DNA of 64,000 nucleotides from Artocarpus heterophyllus (GCA_025403435.1 CM046341.1:23472908-23536907); one strand, 5' to 3'; positions 1 through 11,822 are shown, numbered from the stretch's first letter. Numbers and translations are program-made. Notes: generated by a model from the letters alone, not told the origin.

Positions 1-608
1 AAATATTTAAATAAAAACGTTTATGGAAAATGTTTTAAGAAAAAAAGGTTTTTATGAGAAAAGCTTTTAAAGCATGTGAAAATGATTTGTGAGATTTTGT
101 TTGAACTTATTTAGTGTAAGCTCGTAAAAGTTCCATTATGCTGTAGGTAGTCCTCCGGGTGACCAATAGGACCTGTTTGAGGAGCTTGGTGCTGTGGAGG
201 GTAGATGCAAAGATTTGGGTATGGACACCACTAGGGTATGCTTCCGTTGTTCAAAGGAAATGTTTTTCACTTTTTGATAAAGTGTTTCCAAAGTTCTACA
301 AAAATCAAGTTGTCAGAAATGTTTTCAAAGTTTTACGATATATTTACAAAATGTTTTATTTTCTTATAAAGTTAAGTTTTAATTAATGATTCAGTAAATG
401 TTTCTTAATAAGTTTTAAGAAATGATTTAAAATGGTTTTAAATTTAAGTGTTAAGCAATGTCTCAACTTAAATTACGACGGAAGCCGCAACAGCTTTAAG
501 AACGTTTTAAAGGATGTTAAAATTTTTTTTTCAGTATTTTTCTTACTAAGTAACTAAGATTAATGTTTAAGTAAGTCAAGTGATGATTTGAAAAGGCAGG
601 GCGTCACA
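1..608 (-). mobile_element. Terminal part of a Ty3/gypsy-type LTR
   Basis: The stretch ends at 599-608 with GGGCGTCACA. On the minus strand this is TGTGACGCCC, a start common to several plant gypsy (Del/Tekay-like) LTRs. Directly after it, copia C1 gag-like sequence begins, so this LTR probably cut into C1. No coding sequence is visible; short open frames here are unsupported. The other end lies outside the window, so the superfamily call rests on the terminus alone. Confidence 0.45.
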
Positions 609-689
609 CGGTCAAGGCAATTTTTAGCCCGCGCAAAACTACACAATCCAAAAGAAGCATCATGAAGGAAGACATGATAAAGGGAAAAA

Positions 690-905
690 TGTTCATGAAA
701 ATTCTTCCAAGAATCCTAAAGATTCATGCTATAGATGTGGTACTAAAAGGCATTGGTCCCAAGTTTGTTAAAGACCATAACTTCTATGTAGGCTTTATAA
801 GGCATCCCTAATAGGGAAATACAAGGAAGTAAATTTTGTTGAAAGATCCTATAGATGATTGAACACACCTTGATGCTTCAGATTTTACTGATGATTTCGT
901 TGAAT
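690..905 (+). pseudogene. C1 gag C-terminus with zinc knuckle (pseudogene)
   Basis: A CCHC zinc knuckle is readable near 728-775 as CYRCGTKRHWSQVC, the nucleic-acid-binding motif of copia Gag. It is followed by a lysine-rich stretch and several stops. Homologous sequence in C2 lies at 38,628-38,880 on the minus strand. Only the last part of Gag is left. Confidence 0.7.
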
Positions 906-1059
906 GAGATATTGGTGACAACTAGATATCACTACTATGTTTATTGTACGTACTAAATAATGTTTTATAAGATATGTTTTTTTTTGACATATTATATAAT
1001 GTCTTATGTAAAATATTATGATTGAAACTTTATTCTCATTAAATTGTTTATTTTTGTGA

Positions 1060-1290
1060 AGCTTGATATGGATTATACTATTGAAAAAGCAAATTTCAAA
1101 GATAATGTTGGAGATATTTGCATACTAGATAGTGGTATAATGCACATTATTGTTAAAAGTAAAAGGTACTTCTTGGATATAAAACCAACAAAGGCAATTA
1201 TAAATACAATATCAGGTCATACAGACTTGATTGAAGAAAATGGTAAAGGTAGCTTCATATTGCCAAATGGAACAAAGTTTTCATAACTGA
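1060..1290 (+). pseudogene. C1 aspartic protease fragment (pseudogene)
   Basis: The translated segment contains LDSG at about 1125-1136, the retropepsin active-site motif that copia proteases carry as D-S/T-G-A. It continues with the usual post-active-site region (ISGHTDLIEENGKGSF). It ends at a stop at 1284, and the frame shifts afterwards. In an active element this enzyme cuts the Gag-Pol polyprotein. Confidence 0.65.
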
Positions 1291-1526
1291 TGCTTTGTTT
1301 TCTCCACAATCCAAAGGAATTTGTTGAGTTTTAGTGACACATATCTTCATGAATATGATACTTAGTCTAGGACTGAAGATAATAAAAAGTATATGTACAT
1401 TACTAATGAGATTTTTGGAAAAAAAAAGTACGTATTAGAAAAACTAGCAAAGCTTTCCTCGGGACAACATTACATATACTTAAATGTAATTAAATCACAT
1501 GTGTAGTTAAGGAAGATCCTTAGATA

Positions 1527-2670
1527 GTGAACTTATGGCATGACCGATTGGGTCATCCTGGTTCATCAATGATGCATAGAATTATTGAAAACTCACATGA
1601 ACATCCATTAAAGGGCCAAAAGTTCCTTCAAACAAATAAAACTTCATATGCAGCCTGTTCTCTTGAAAAGCTTATTTTGGAACTATCATTAGTTGAAATT
1701 AATAGTGAATCACCTATATTTCTTGAACTATTCAAAGTGATATATGTGGGCCTATTCACTCACTGTGGACCATTCAGATATTTTATGGTATTGATAGATG
1801 CCTTTAGCAGATGGTCACACATTTGTTTATTATCAACTTGCAATGTGGCATTCACGAATTTCTAGCTCAAATAATCAAGTTACGAGCACAATCTCCTGAT
1901 TAAACAATTAAGAAAGTTAGACTTGATAATGTTAGTGAATTTATATCTAAAGCTTCAGTGATAATTGTATGTCAGTTGGGATTATTGTTGAGCATCTTGT
2001 TGCTAATCTATATACACAAAATGGTTTGGCTACATCATTGATTAAGCACCTCAAGCTTATTGTTGGACCATTAATAAAAAGAATAAACCTTCTTATTTCT
2101 ATATGGGGTCATGCAATCTTACATGCTGTGGTATTAATTCGCATCAGGCCAAGTATTAATCATAAATACTCCCTATTACAACTAGCGTTTGGTTAAGAAC
2201 CAAATATTTCCTATTTAAGGATTTTTGGTTGTGCGGTATATGTACTCATTGCCCTGCCAAAACGCATTAAATGGATCCCTAGGGAAGACTGAGAATATTT
2301 GTTGGCTGCAAATCCCCTTTTATCATCAGATATCTTGAGCCTCAAAATAGAGATGTGTTTACAGTACATTTTGCGAATTGTCATTTTAATGAAGCAATTT
2401 TCCCGACATTAGAGGGAGATAAGAAACAGTTAGAAAAAGAGATTAATGATATGAACCATCTCTATTGCATCTTGATCCTTACATAAAACATTGTGAGCTA
2501 GAAGTGCAAAAGATTGTACACTTATAAAATATAGCAAATCAAATACCAAATGCATTTACAGATATAAAATGAGTGACTAAATCACATATACTAGCTGCTA
2601 ATGCTCTTGCTTGAATTGAAGTCCCAAAAGGACAAATCGAAAATATAGTCACTCATGAGTTTACGACATG
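1527..2670 (+). pseudogene. C1 GAG-pre-integrase and integrase (pseudogene)
   Basis: The segment opens with LWHDRLGHPGSSMM, the HHCC-type zinc-binding start of copia integrase, then an integrase core piece (FRYFMVLIDAFSRWSH). The next open stretch (1969-2196) carries YTQNGLATSLIKHL, the QNG region before the catalytic glutamate. Then comes IFGCAVYV and a C-terminal segment with many stops. The reading frame breaks at about 1863, 2196 and 2290. The segment is cut off at 2670 by the insertion of LTR B1. Confidence 0.75.
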
Positions 2671-2675
2671 TCTGA
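2671..2675. repeat. Left target-site duplication of LTR B1 (TCTGA)
   Basis: TCTGA directly precedes the TG of LTR B1. CCTGA (6784-6788) directly follows its terminal CA. One of the five bases has diverged. Removing the LTR and one copy rejoins the C1 sequence in agreement with the uninterrupted homologue C2 near 36,850 (minus). Confidence 0.75.
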
Positions 2676-5600
2676 TGTTAGACATGTATGCCCTAAGGAA
2701 CAAAAATGTAATATGTTTTGAAAACATTTTTATCAGGAAAGAATTATTTATTATTCATATGCCAAATCTTGTCCTCTTTACATTCATATTTGTTGAATCT
2801 ATGTTAAGCAAACAAAAGTCTAAGACTGTCGATCTAAATCTTTAAGAATTGGGCATATGATGGACAGATTATGTGGAAGACACGATTCTTAAGGTGACGG
2901 TCTAAATCATAAGATCTGCAATTGAGAGAATAAATTTGGGTGCTTTATTTATGCAAAGATTATTATGTTGTCTATATCCCTAACGAGAGATGATTTGTTT
3001 TGGCCATCAGAGATGGACTCCACGAATAGAAACATTAGTGCATTGTCATCGGTGATGATGTATTGGATCAGAATATAAAGTGAATTGATTTGAATTAATA
3101 ATTTTGTCTCCGTAAATCGATTCACTGTAGACAATCATATGTATTGTATCTTAATCTTGAGATGAATAGTGGGACCGTTGTCTTGACTTGTGTCTTTTGA
3201 TATACCAAAGGATGACATTCACAGACTTGTGTCTTTTAATAGTGGTACGCATGCTAGTACGTTGGAGGCATGACTCTTGATAGCATAGACTTGTTATTCA
3301 TAGATATGGAACCCATAGCTCCTCTTCAGGAATAGTTGATATCCTCTCATATGCGTTATCCTGTAATTAAAAAACTGGGGCGCTCAACCATTTAGATACA
3401 TAGGTGTAATCGAATGGTATACTGTCTTTAGATGTAAGTTTTCGATGGAGAGATAATGGAATGTAAGAGAAAAATGTTTGGTAAGGTAAGATAGAATTAG
3501 TCCTTAAGCCGATTATGGATAATCCTATAAGGATACGATACATTATGATATGTCATGGAGACTTAGCTATCCAGGCTTCGTAATTCTATATAGTTTGAGA
3601 GTGCAGCTCTGAGCTTTTAGTGGAGTAGCGTTGGAGTTGATAATTATGAAATGTATATTTGGGATATTGAGTTTCATAATTATCAGGAGCTTGAACTATA
3701 TAGGTCCATCAGGTCCCCTTTGTTAACTCATGAAAATCCTGTAACGATAGGCGTGCTTTTGCAATTCTATAGGATCAAATAATTCATGTCTGTTTATTGG
3801 TTGAATTAATTTTGTGAATAAATTAATTCAAGATAAACTTGTTGAATTATCAAAATCGAATAATTTATGTCTGTTTATCGGTTGGATTAATTGGAATAAA
3901 TAAATTTAAGATAAACTTGTTGAATTATCAAGAATATTTATTTTCCTAGAGATTATCTAGATATGACTGTTTTAATCAGATAACTTCTGTATTGGGTTAT
4001 TTGAAATAAAACTGAGGCTCTATCTGAAGAATCTCAGGTGGGAAATAAAGATTCGTAGGTGGTCTCGCGTCTATTTACGCATTTTAAACTAACCTCAAGT
4101 ATAAGGTTGTCTTAAGTAATATTTACTCGGTGAATCCGAGGTCGAACCCACAGAGAAGGATTTATTCAGTTCCAGTACATGTATTATATTAATTTTTTCT
4201 TTTTCTTTAAACTGAAAAATTTGAGGATTAATATTTATTATTCATAGAATGTATTTACAATATTTACACATTTTTACAACATTTTTTTCATCTTTAAATT
4301 TTGATAATTTGGAACTTTAATAATAAGAAATGTAAATAATAACTTAAGCAGAGTAACAACAATAATAATGACAATTTAAAGAAGTAAAACAACAATAATA
4401 ACAGGACTGAGGTTCAAAGGTTTTATTCTGAGAATTATCTTCAATATATTTTAGTTTCTCTTTTTATTTATTAGTTGATTTAAGTATACATTATGCCATC
4501 CTATGTCGATAATAAATCAAGATTTACCAAGCATTTACTGTGTCATTCCATATCTATAATGTAGCAAAAACACAACTTAATAAATAAGCAGTATTTCAAC
4601 ATAACTTAACTAAAATAACAACCAAGATAGTAAGTTAAGCATTTACCGAGCCATTCTCTGTCTACGACTAATCAAGGTCCTCCAAAGCATTATCCGTCTC
4701 AGCTTATGTCATCGATAAATTAGAACCGTAATTTTGGCAGAGTTTTAGCTAAGAAAATATTGAAATTCTAGGTTTTCTAAGAGAATATTTTGGCATTACA
4801 ACAACTTTAAAAACTAAGAAAAACTAAAAAATATTTAAGATGATTTTGTCAGAATTTCCCCCTCTCCCCTCAACTAAAAAGAAATTTAAAAAGACATAAT
4901 TAATAAAATACTACGAATATTATTGAGCATAATTTTTACAACATAAACTAGACTAAAAACTGGAATAAAAACTAGACTATAACTAATACAACGGTATTTT
5001 CATACTGCAAGAGGGGTTTCTCAACAGAGGCAAATGCCTCGGTATTTATAGGGGATTGGATTTACTAACGTCCATTGACAATTAATGCTCTTTCCTGTTG
5101 AAAGTTGACCGATTTGAATTATTTTCTTCTTCTTTCATGCTGATCCGCGTTGGTGAGAATGCAAATTTGAGTTTGTAATCCAATCTAACGTAGACCAGAC
5201 TAGCACGGAACAGGCACGATCTGAACCGTTCAAAATGAGATCCAATGGCTATCAGACGCGGGCAAGATGGGACTAGGTGGGACCAAGATTTAAGGCCGAT
5301 GGATGAGTCAAAGTATTCAGATCTGACGGTTCAGAGAACGGATGCACGTGGACATGACCGCACACAGTCGGACACGCCTGCTGCACCCTCTGAGACATGC
5401 TGCAGCTTTGTCGGCGCGTGCAATCATATCTTGACACGTGGACCACACTGTGAGATTCCGCTGACGCACCAAATGACGCATTGACACGCGTCTCTTTCTC
5501 CGATGGCTGAGATGAATTCGGCAGTGAATCCAATGGTCCTTGTTACGCCATGTGTCCCATTTAATTTAAATTCAAATTCAAATTTTCTTTATCTTTTTGA

Positions 5601-6783
5601 TGCATTTGATGTCCGATTTTATTCGTTTTGGTGTCGTTTTACTCTGTTTTTCCTCTAGATTTCAAATCTAAAAATCACAAACACACTAATATTAATTATT
5701 TTACAAACATAATATTTACAAAAATATTAAAAATATTTATTTTACAATAAAACACACAAAAATAGATAAAAACTCTTAAAATTTCCAGTCTCTTACAGTT
5801 TAGCACAGATATAATTTTTATGACTTTGAAATATTTTTAAAAATTACTAAAAATATAACAAGACATATTTATAAATTTAAAACACACTATCGAACACACT
5901 AAAACTCAAAATAAAATAACCGTATTACTTTTACGGTTTTGACTATTTACAGACTAGATACTTATTTAACACACCAAAGTGACTCTAAAAATTACTAAAA
6001 ACATATAAACACACTAAAAACGCATTTTTAAACATATTTTCACACCAAGACACAAAAATAATTATTAAAACAAAATGCTATTAATTAGAGGATTTAATGA
6101 GAAATAAAAGCGTAAACAAATGATTTAAGCCTTAGAAAATATACACTTTTACAGTCTCATCAGTAGGGATCATTTATCAGAAGTTTGACAGCTAATCTTT
6201 AAGTTCGGCTTACAGATGGAGCAAGTTCGGTAGGCCGATCTGGCAGTTCAGCCTGCCAACCAAGCGTTAAATAAATCACGTGTTTCACGTGAATTTTATC
6301 AGATATTGTTCCTAATTTGATTCTGATTTGAATTTTTGAGGCATTATCTGATAAGGACTGACTCCTGGGCCCAAACTCTATGAAAAAGGGGAGTGAGACT
6401 CATTATTGTTTAGATCAATTGAGAAATCTAAAGTGAGACTCTGGCAGTGAGACTTTATAACTCCCCGAAGAGCTGTTGTTCACAAATCATAAACTATAGC
6501 TTTGGGTATTTCTCGATTGATTGGAAGGAGAGTCATCTGATGGAAGAGTTGTACGAGTGTGCCCACACACACTCTGATCGTGGATAGAGAATAGCAAAAA
6601 AATGCAGTTGGTTGAGGATCATCTGGAACGTTATACTCTTCACGAATTGCGAGAGCTTTTCTGCATTTACAAGGTTAGTAAGATCTGGTTAATTTATGCA
6701 TATAGTATGTCAAACTTGTATTTTTGGAAAATACTCTGATATAAAAAATTTTTAAAATTCCATTACGTACTATTTTTCAAACA
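2676..6783 (+). mobile_element. Solo LTR of family B (B1), carrying a nested solo LTR
   Basis: It starts TGTTAGACATGTATGCCC and ends TATTTTTCAAACA, matching another copy at 60,256-62,319 along most of its length. Subtracting the inner Athila-type LTR and its duplicated target leaves about 2.0 kb. No internal coding region is present, so it is a solo LTR left by LTR-LTR recombination. The TATA region intact in B2 (TATAAATA at 61,923) is mutated here (about 6,380). The superfamily is not shown by the sequence; copia is likely from the terminal style. It sits inside C1. Confidence 0.85.
4060..6162 (-). mobile_element. Solo LTR of Athila-type family A, nested in LTR B1
   Basis: This 2.1-kb block starts TGGTCTCGCG and ends CAGTCTCATCA. 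It is flanked by a perfect 5-bp duplication GTAGG (4055-4059 and 6163-6167). It is homologous from end to end to the right LTR of the gypsy element at 44,858-46,953, for example the CTCAAGTATAAGGTTGT stretch near 4092. By comparison with that element, whose primer site lies left of its LTR, the sense strand is minus. A TATAAATA box on the minus strand lies at 5043-5050. The GC-rich stretch 5,200-5,560 is the LTR's own upstream region, not a gene. Confidence 0.9.
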
Positions 6784-8055
6784 CCTGAAGCGTGGAAGGC
6801 CAATCGATTCAAAAGATAAAAATCCTCAGAAAATGAAAGGAGCTAAAAAGCATAATGACCTAATATGGAGGAATGTGTTCTAGAAAAAAAAAACACAAAA
6901 TGAGAAAAATCAAGAGACTCCTGATGTCGGCCAAAACCCAGAAGGTTAGAAAACCTGAGATCTTTATTGATTATGTAAATATAGAAGGTTTGTGGAATCG
7001 AAATAAAATGGAAAATATTGATGAAATATTTTCTTACTCAGTGGCATGTGTCATTGCAAGTGAGGGTCCTGAAACCAAGATCAGTTATTGAGTGAAAAAA
7101 TAGTCATGATTCGGCTAAATGAAAAGACACTATGTAGTCTGAATTAAATTAGCTTAATAAGCGTAAAGTTTTTGGACCTATTGTTCTCAAACGTGAAGTT
7201 GTGAAATCTGCAGACTATAAATGGGTTTTTTGTATGGAAGCGCAACGAAAAAACAAGATTGTGGGATACAAAGCTCGATTTGTTGCACAAGGTTTTTTGC
7301 AAACACTTAGAATTGATTATGAAGAAACGTATTCTCTAGTAATGAATGCAATTACATTTAGATATCTAATCAACCTAACAGTTTTCAAAAATTTAGAAAT
7401 GTGTCTTATGGATATTGTTACAGCTTACTTGTACGGATCACTTGATAGTGATATTTATATGAAAATTCCTAAAGGATTTAAAATGCTTGAATCATCAAGT
7501 TCAAAACCCAAAGAAATGTATGTGATCAAGTTATAGAGACCATTGTATGGGTTGAAGCAATCCGGACGTATGTGTTATAATCATTTAAGTGTATTTATTA
7601 AAGAAAGGATATGAAAATAATCCTACATGTCCATGTGTTTTTATTAAGAAAACAACATCTGGATATGTGATTATTGTTGTCTATGTTAATGATTTAAACA
7701 TCATTGGGACTCGTAAATAAATTCTTGAGACAGTGACATACTTGAAGGAGGAGTTTAAAATGAAAGACCTTGGAAAAACCAAGTATTGTCTTGGTTTACA
7801 AATTGAGCATTTACAAAGTGAAATACTTTTACATCAATCAAATCATATCAAAAAGTTCTTTAAACGCTTTAATGTGGACAAAACAAATCCTTTAAGTACC
7901 CTAATGGTAAACAAGTCACTCAATGTGAAAACAGATCCATTCCATCATTGTAAAGACAATGAAGAGGTTGTTGGTCCTTAAGTACCATACCTAAGTGCAA
8001 TTGGAGCTCTTATGTATCTTGCTAATTGTCTAAGACCAGATATTTCCTAGCAAAA
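6784..8055 (+). pseudogene. C1 integrase tail and reverse transcriptase (pseudogene)
   Basis: After the B1 insertion the copia sequence resumes with an integrase-RT linker (GRPIDSKDKN). The RT follows: YKARFVAQGFLQT (about 7268), then a palm region where the YVDD catalytic box has become YVND (near 7683). Next is MKDLGKTKYCLGLQIEHLQ (7760) and a piece ending ALMYLANCLRPDIS. Stops at 7534 and 7718 and at least two shifts disable it. RNase H is deleted at about 8050. The intact box elsewhere in this window (elements T and D1) shows what has been lost. Confidence 0.8.
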
Positions 8056-8098
8056 GTTTTTAATAAGGTATCATAAATGGTGGACATCTAAAGGGCAG

Positions 8099-8418
8099 TG
8101 TTATAAACTTGTTTAAGAAAATTATTTTAGAAACTTATCATAAAAAGGATGGTTATCCATCAATAAACTTTGTAAAAATTAGGATCCTAGATTAACAGTA
8201 ATAATCGATTATATAAGCGATGATGTAATAGGTAAATAATACCAGTAAATAGTGCTGTAAATTATTCTATAAATACCCCTCCTTCACTTTAGCACACCTC
8301 TCCTTCATAATAAATAAGAGACTCTCTATACTTTCTTTCCCTAAGAATTATCTCTAAAATTCTTTTAGTTTCATAATTTTAGTCTTGCATTTTTTTTTTT
8401 TTTTTAGTTTTCATAACA
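8099..8418 (+). mobile_element. 3' LTR of copia C1
   Basis: A polypurine tract (CTAAAGGGCAG) ends at 8098. The LTR then starts TGTTATAAACTTGT and ends CATAACA, an imperfect inverted terminal repeat. A TATA box (TATAAATA, 8268-8275) precedes the likely transcription start. The sequence matches both LTRs of C2. A 15-20 T run near 8390 may be a slippage expansion. Confidence 0.8.
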
Positions 8419-8537
8419 GAAGATTATTATTTGATTTGATATAGAATTTTTAGGGCATGGTCCCCGATTTTTTAAAGTTAAGGATAACTGTCCAAAACGA
8501 TGGTTGAAATGAGGATTACCCTCTCCCACTGATCTCA

Positions 8538-8574
<37 letters not shown>

Positions 8575-8738
8575 AGGTCCCACTTGTTTCACAACTTATG
8601 ACCAATGATTAGTGTGTACATTCATCAAAGCATCTTGACCATTTGATGTGAATTGTTGCACATTTTTTGTACTAATAATATTGGTGAATATTTTTCTTGT
8701 GTGTTTATTTAAAACTTATTTTATGTAACGAGTTAGAA
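8419..8738. other. Gene-free stretch with a (TA)n(GA)n microsatellite
   Basis: No coding signal is seen. A compound simple repeat, TA dinucleotides followed by GA dinucleotides, lies at about 8538-8574. Confidence 0.7.
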
Positions 8739-8751
8739 TGGATAGAATTAG

Positions 8752-8843
8752 CCTAAGACATATTGGTCTAATGGCATTGTGGTAAGAACGTGGTAGATAT
8801 TAGGTAAAGGAAGGAGGTTAAATCCTCCGTTGTATAAAAAAAT
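8752..8843 (+). mobile_element. tRNA-derived SINE, 92 bp, with 13-bp TSD
   Basis: The body has a tRNA-like box A (TGGTCTAATGGCATTGTGG, from 8764) and a box B (GGTTAAATCC, from 8817), spaced as in Pol III genes. It ends in a short A-rich tail. Perfect direct repeats TGGATAGAATTAG flank it at 8739-8751 and 8844-8856, the type of duplication made by LINE-machinery insertion. It cannot fold as a full tRNA, which argues against a tRNA gene. The 3' tail specific to known SINE families was not identified. Confidence 0.75.
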
Positions 8844-9396
8844 TGGATAGAATTAGAAATTAAACCTTTGTCTAAAAAAATATAACTTTTAGGCTATCAG
8901 GATGAAGTCACAAAACTTAAAAGATATAGTTTTCAAATTTGATTAATAAACCAGTGATAGAAATATATTCTTCAGGCAAATGCAACATATTGATATGGTC
9001 ATAAGAGAGTTTGTTGATCGGTCCGTTGACTATTGGATACTTACATGATCACATAACAATATATTGGATCCCCACATGTCTAAAAAGTGCTTGGTGAAAT
9101 TTAGCCACCATTGAGCTATATGGAATTTCTCTTATTTTCTTGTAGCCAGAAAATGCCAAAACGGAAAAGGAATATAAATAAATGGATGATCGTCACAGGA
9201 AAGGTTAAAAAAAAAAAAGATAGAGAGAAGAGAATGGATGATTGAAAAAAAGATTTTTTTTTTTTCCTTCGTATTGTTTGGAATCTATAGCATGTCATCA
9301 CTTAATCAATGAGTATGTCTTTAGAAGCTTTCTGTGTAGAAAACAGTTTCTCATTTTTCTTATATTAGCACATATATTTAATCTTTGGAGACATGA

Positions 9397-9577
9397 CTAA
9401 GGGGGTTTTGGCAGTGGTGGGAACCACTCAGTTCCCACCACAATCTCAGTTATGAACAGTATAAAGCTCTCACATGCTACAGTAACAATAAAAAAATATG
9501 CTATAGTGAAAACTCTCACATGCTACAGTAAAAATAGTTCCCACCATTGATTCCCACCACGTTTCCAAACACCTTAT
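9397..9577. mobile_element. MITE family 1 copy (hAT-like, GTTTGG termini)
   Basis: The left end reads GGTTTTGGCAGTGGTGGGAA and the right end TTCCCACCACGTTTCCAAAC, which are inverted repeats of each other. Sub-terminal GTTCCCACCA motifs occur on both sides. The core contains CTCTCACATGCTACAGTA twice, the signature used to find the other copies in this window. It is too short to code for a transposase. Confidence 0.75.
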
Positions 9578-11234
9578 AAGATCAGCTAGTCTGAGTACTC
9601 TATTCGGGGTAGTTATCTAAGCCAATGATTAATTACTTTGAAAACTTGGAGATACTTAAACATCATTAGGCTACACAATTATAAATACTCTTTATAATCA
9701 GCCTCCAACTATTATGTCCATTAAGAAAGAACAAAAAACGAAATGAAATGATCGGGGTTTCTGATCGATCAACACGCATGGATAATAGAAAAATGCTTTG
9801 AAGCCCCACTAATTAAAAATCAAATAGATTTTTTTGAGTGCACGAACAAAGGAAATGTTGGAATTATTGGAGAGAATTTAGAACTTTTTAGTCTAGGTAT
9901 TGAATTTATATGAGTTGGAACTTTTATCTTAAATAATCAAAAAGAACCCTCCACCACCTCCTTTGGAGATGGGAAGGCATGCAAACTTATGCATTGTTTG
10001 AAGCCCAGTTTCGTTGGTTATTAAACTAGTGTAAAGCTCTTAGCAACTATAATAAATCATTATAGTGCAAAGCTTTTACATGTTACAGTTTTTAAATCAA
10101 TAACTTCAATTTCAACCGTTTTCTCAAACGGCCTATTAGATACGGACATAAACTCATTTACATGAATAAATGTATATTCATGACAGATTCCTCAACCCAA
10201 TTTTTTTTTTTTTGGGTTTTATTTTGTTTCCTTATAGTTTTATAAAGTTTGCATTTAGGACCAGTCCAGGCAGGCAGTCCTTTTGTCATCTCAGCCACCG
10301 GCAAGATAGAATTATTTACTCCTTCTAACTTTTAAAAGAAAATTATCTGACCTTAGGAAGCAAAGTTATGGCCCAAAGCTATTCTCACTCCTCACTATCT
10401 ATGTGTTGTCATAACAAAATATAAATGCATGATTGTGGGACAATTGGAAAGTGAACCATATCATTGCTAACCAATTAGCGTGTTTAGTTTGGCCTACATG
10501 TATTTATGACCCAACAGCTGGCCTACGTACATTATATAATGTGCAGTCTACTATTTCTTAGTCTTACTTTAGACGCGTTCTTTTTCCAATAATCGGACAC
10601 ACCAACTCATTTCCGCATTAATATTCCATTCTTCTAAAGTTTCTTTTTTCTTCCTCAATTTCTTCTTCTCCCTATTCTTCTTACTTTTTGCTTCATAAAC
10701 TTTTTAGATATTGAAAACTTGTCCACTAAACTTCTAATTTTAGCATTTTATATCCTTAATTTGTAAATTATTGCAATGTGCCCACTTTTATTTTTTTATT
10801 TTTGGCGTCGGATTTGGGAATTTGAGTGATTTGTGTTAAAGATTTTGAATTGAGATGTTGATATTTTTTAACGGAAGTTTGGCGGTGGTTCGCTTTTTTG
10901 TTCGTTAACTTGTCGCTTAGAGCGGGTAAAGTATCAAAATAAAAAATTCATAAAGAACTTGTCAAAAATTGAAAGTTCGTAGGCAAAAATGCAAAAATTT
11001 TTTTTTTTTTTTTTATATATATATTTTTACTTTTGTGGGGACAGATTGACAGAAAAAAGTATTTCCTCAAGACGCGGTTCAAGATTCTGACTTCCTTTAG
11101 TCGACATGTGTAGGCTATGCCTAGAACATATGGATGAACTCATTGCAGGGTACCTCAGATGATTGCTAGTTCTCTCTCCTTTCTATTTATTAAAAAAAAA
11201 AATCACTACCTTATTTTAATTATTTCATCAACTT
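9578..11234. other. Gene-free region with a second MITE-1 relic
   Basis: No coding sequence is supported. A diverged MITE-1 copy lies at about 10,000-10,138, with a GTTTGAAGCCC left end, a CTCAAACGG right end and a TGTTACAG core. Homopolymer runs (T at 10,201 and 10,997) and a pyrimidine-rich patch at 10,640-10,690 are present. Confidence 0.6.
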
Positions 11235-11742
11235 AAAAAAAAAAAGGTCCACCGTCCATGGTACATTATCGATTCAAAAAATACAAGACGTTATATAATC
11301 TATACAACATTGGGAATAAGCTGCCATGGAAAAAGAGGACTATAGCGACTTGCGCACATTATAAACATTAGCGACTTGAGAAATTTTTATGGTTTGGAAA
11401 GAATATTGCTAGGGAAAAGGAAAGGGAGGAGTGCACATTGAGTGGTTTGTGAAAATTCAGCCCCAAAACCGCCCAATTTTAAGCGGTTAAGGCATTCTTT
11501 TGCCGGGTGGATTGGGAGTTGTACCCATTTCCAAGTTACTAGTTACAAGAAAATTCAAAAAAAAAAAAAAAAAAAAAAGTAGCCAACTCAAGAATTTGTT
11601 ATTCTGTTTCACTGGTTACTTCTTTGACCCTAAAAACACTAGAGGAAAAAGCTGGAAGTGAAAGTTTGGGACTTCCTTGAAAGAAAAAAAAAGGGTACTC
11701 TAAGAAAAACAAATTTTGAATATTAATTATAGGATATCTGAG

Positions 11743-11822
11743 AGCATTGGTTTGAACCAATTTTAGTTAAAAATACTGTAGCATGTGAGAGCTTTATATT
11801 AAAACCACATTAGTTGGTTTTA
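11743..11822. mobile_element. MITE-1 fragment
   Basis: The segment holds ACTGTAGCATGTGAGAGCTTTA, here split as TACTGTAGCATGTG and AGAGCTTTATA, the diagnostic core of MITE family 1, between partial GGTTTGAACC and GGTTTT ends. It interrupts the 3' flank of the first duplicated unit. Confidence 0.5.

Larger units (their letters stand above)
609..8418 (+). mobile_element. Degenerate Ty1/copia element C1, interrupted by nested LTRs
   Basis: Remnants appear in copia order: gag zinc knuckle, protease, GAG-pre-integrase, integrase, reverse transcriptase, then a 3' LTR (8099-8418). The element is cut at 2675/2676 by LTR B1, and the coding homology resumes at 6784. The 5' LTR and most of gag are missing, replaced at the left by the gypsy LTR. 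RNase H is also gone: the sequence jumps from the RPDIS motif at about 8045 almost directly to the polypurine tract and LTR. Frequent stops and shifts make it inactive. It is the same family as C2 (34,486-40,767), with shared LTR sequence and matching integrase and RT segments. Confidence 0.85.

Noticed and set aside
159..386. 75-codon open frame at the left edge
   Set aside because: Lies in a probable gypsy LTR; no domain, Lys/Phe-rich by composition.
5245..5533. Overlapping open frames on both strands in a GC-rich stretch
   Set aside because: They lie wholly inside solo LTR A, have no recognisable domain, and are explained by local base composition.
8752..8843. Possible tRNA gene
   Set aside because: A and B boxes are present but no acceptor stem or anticodon arm can be formed; TSDs and an A-rich tail show a SINE.
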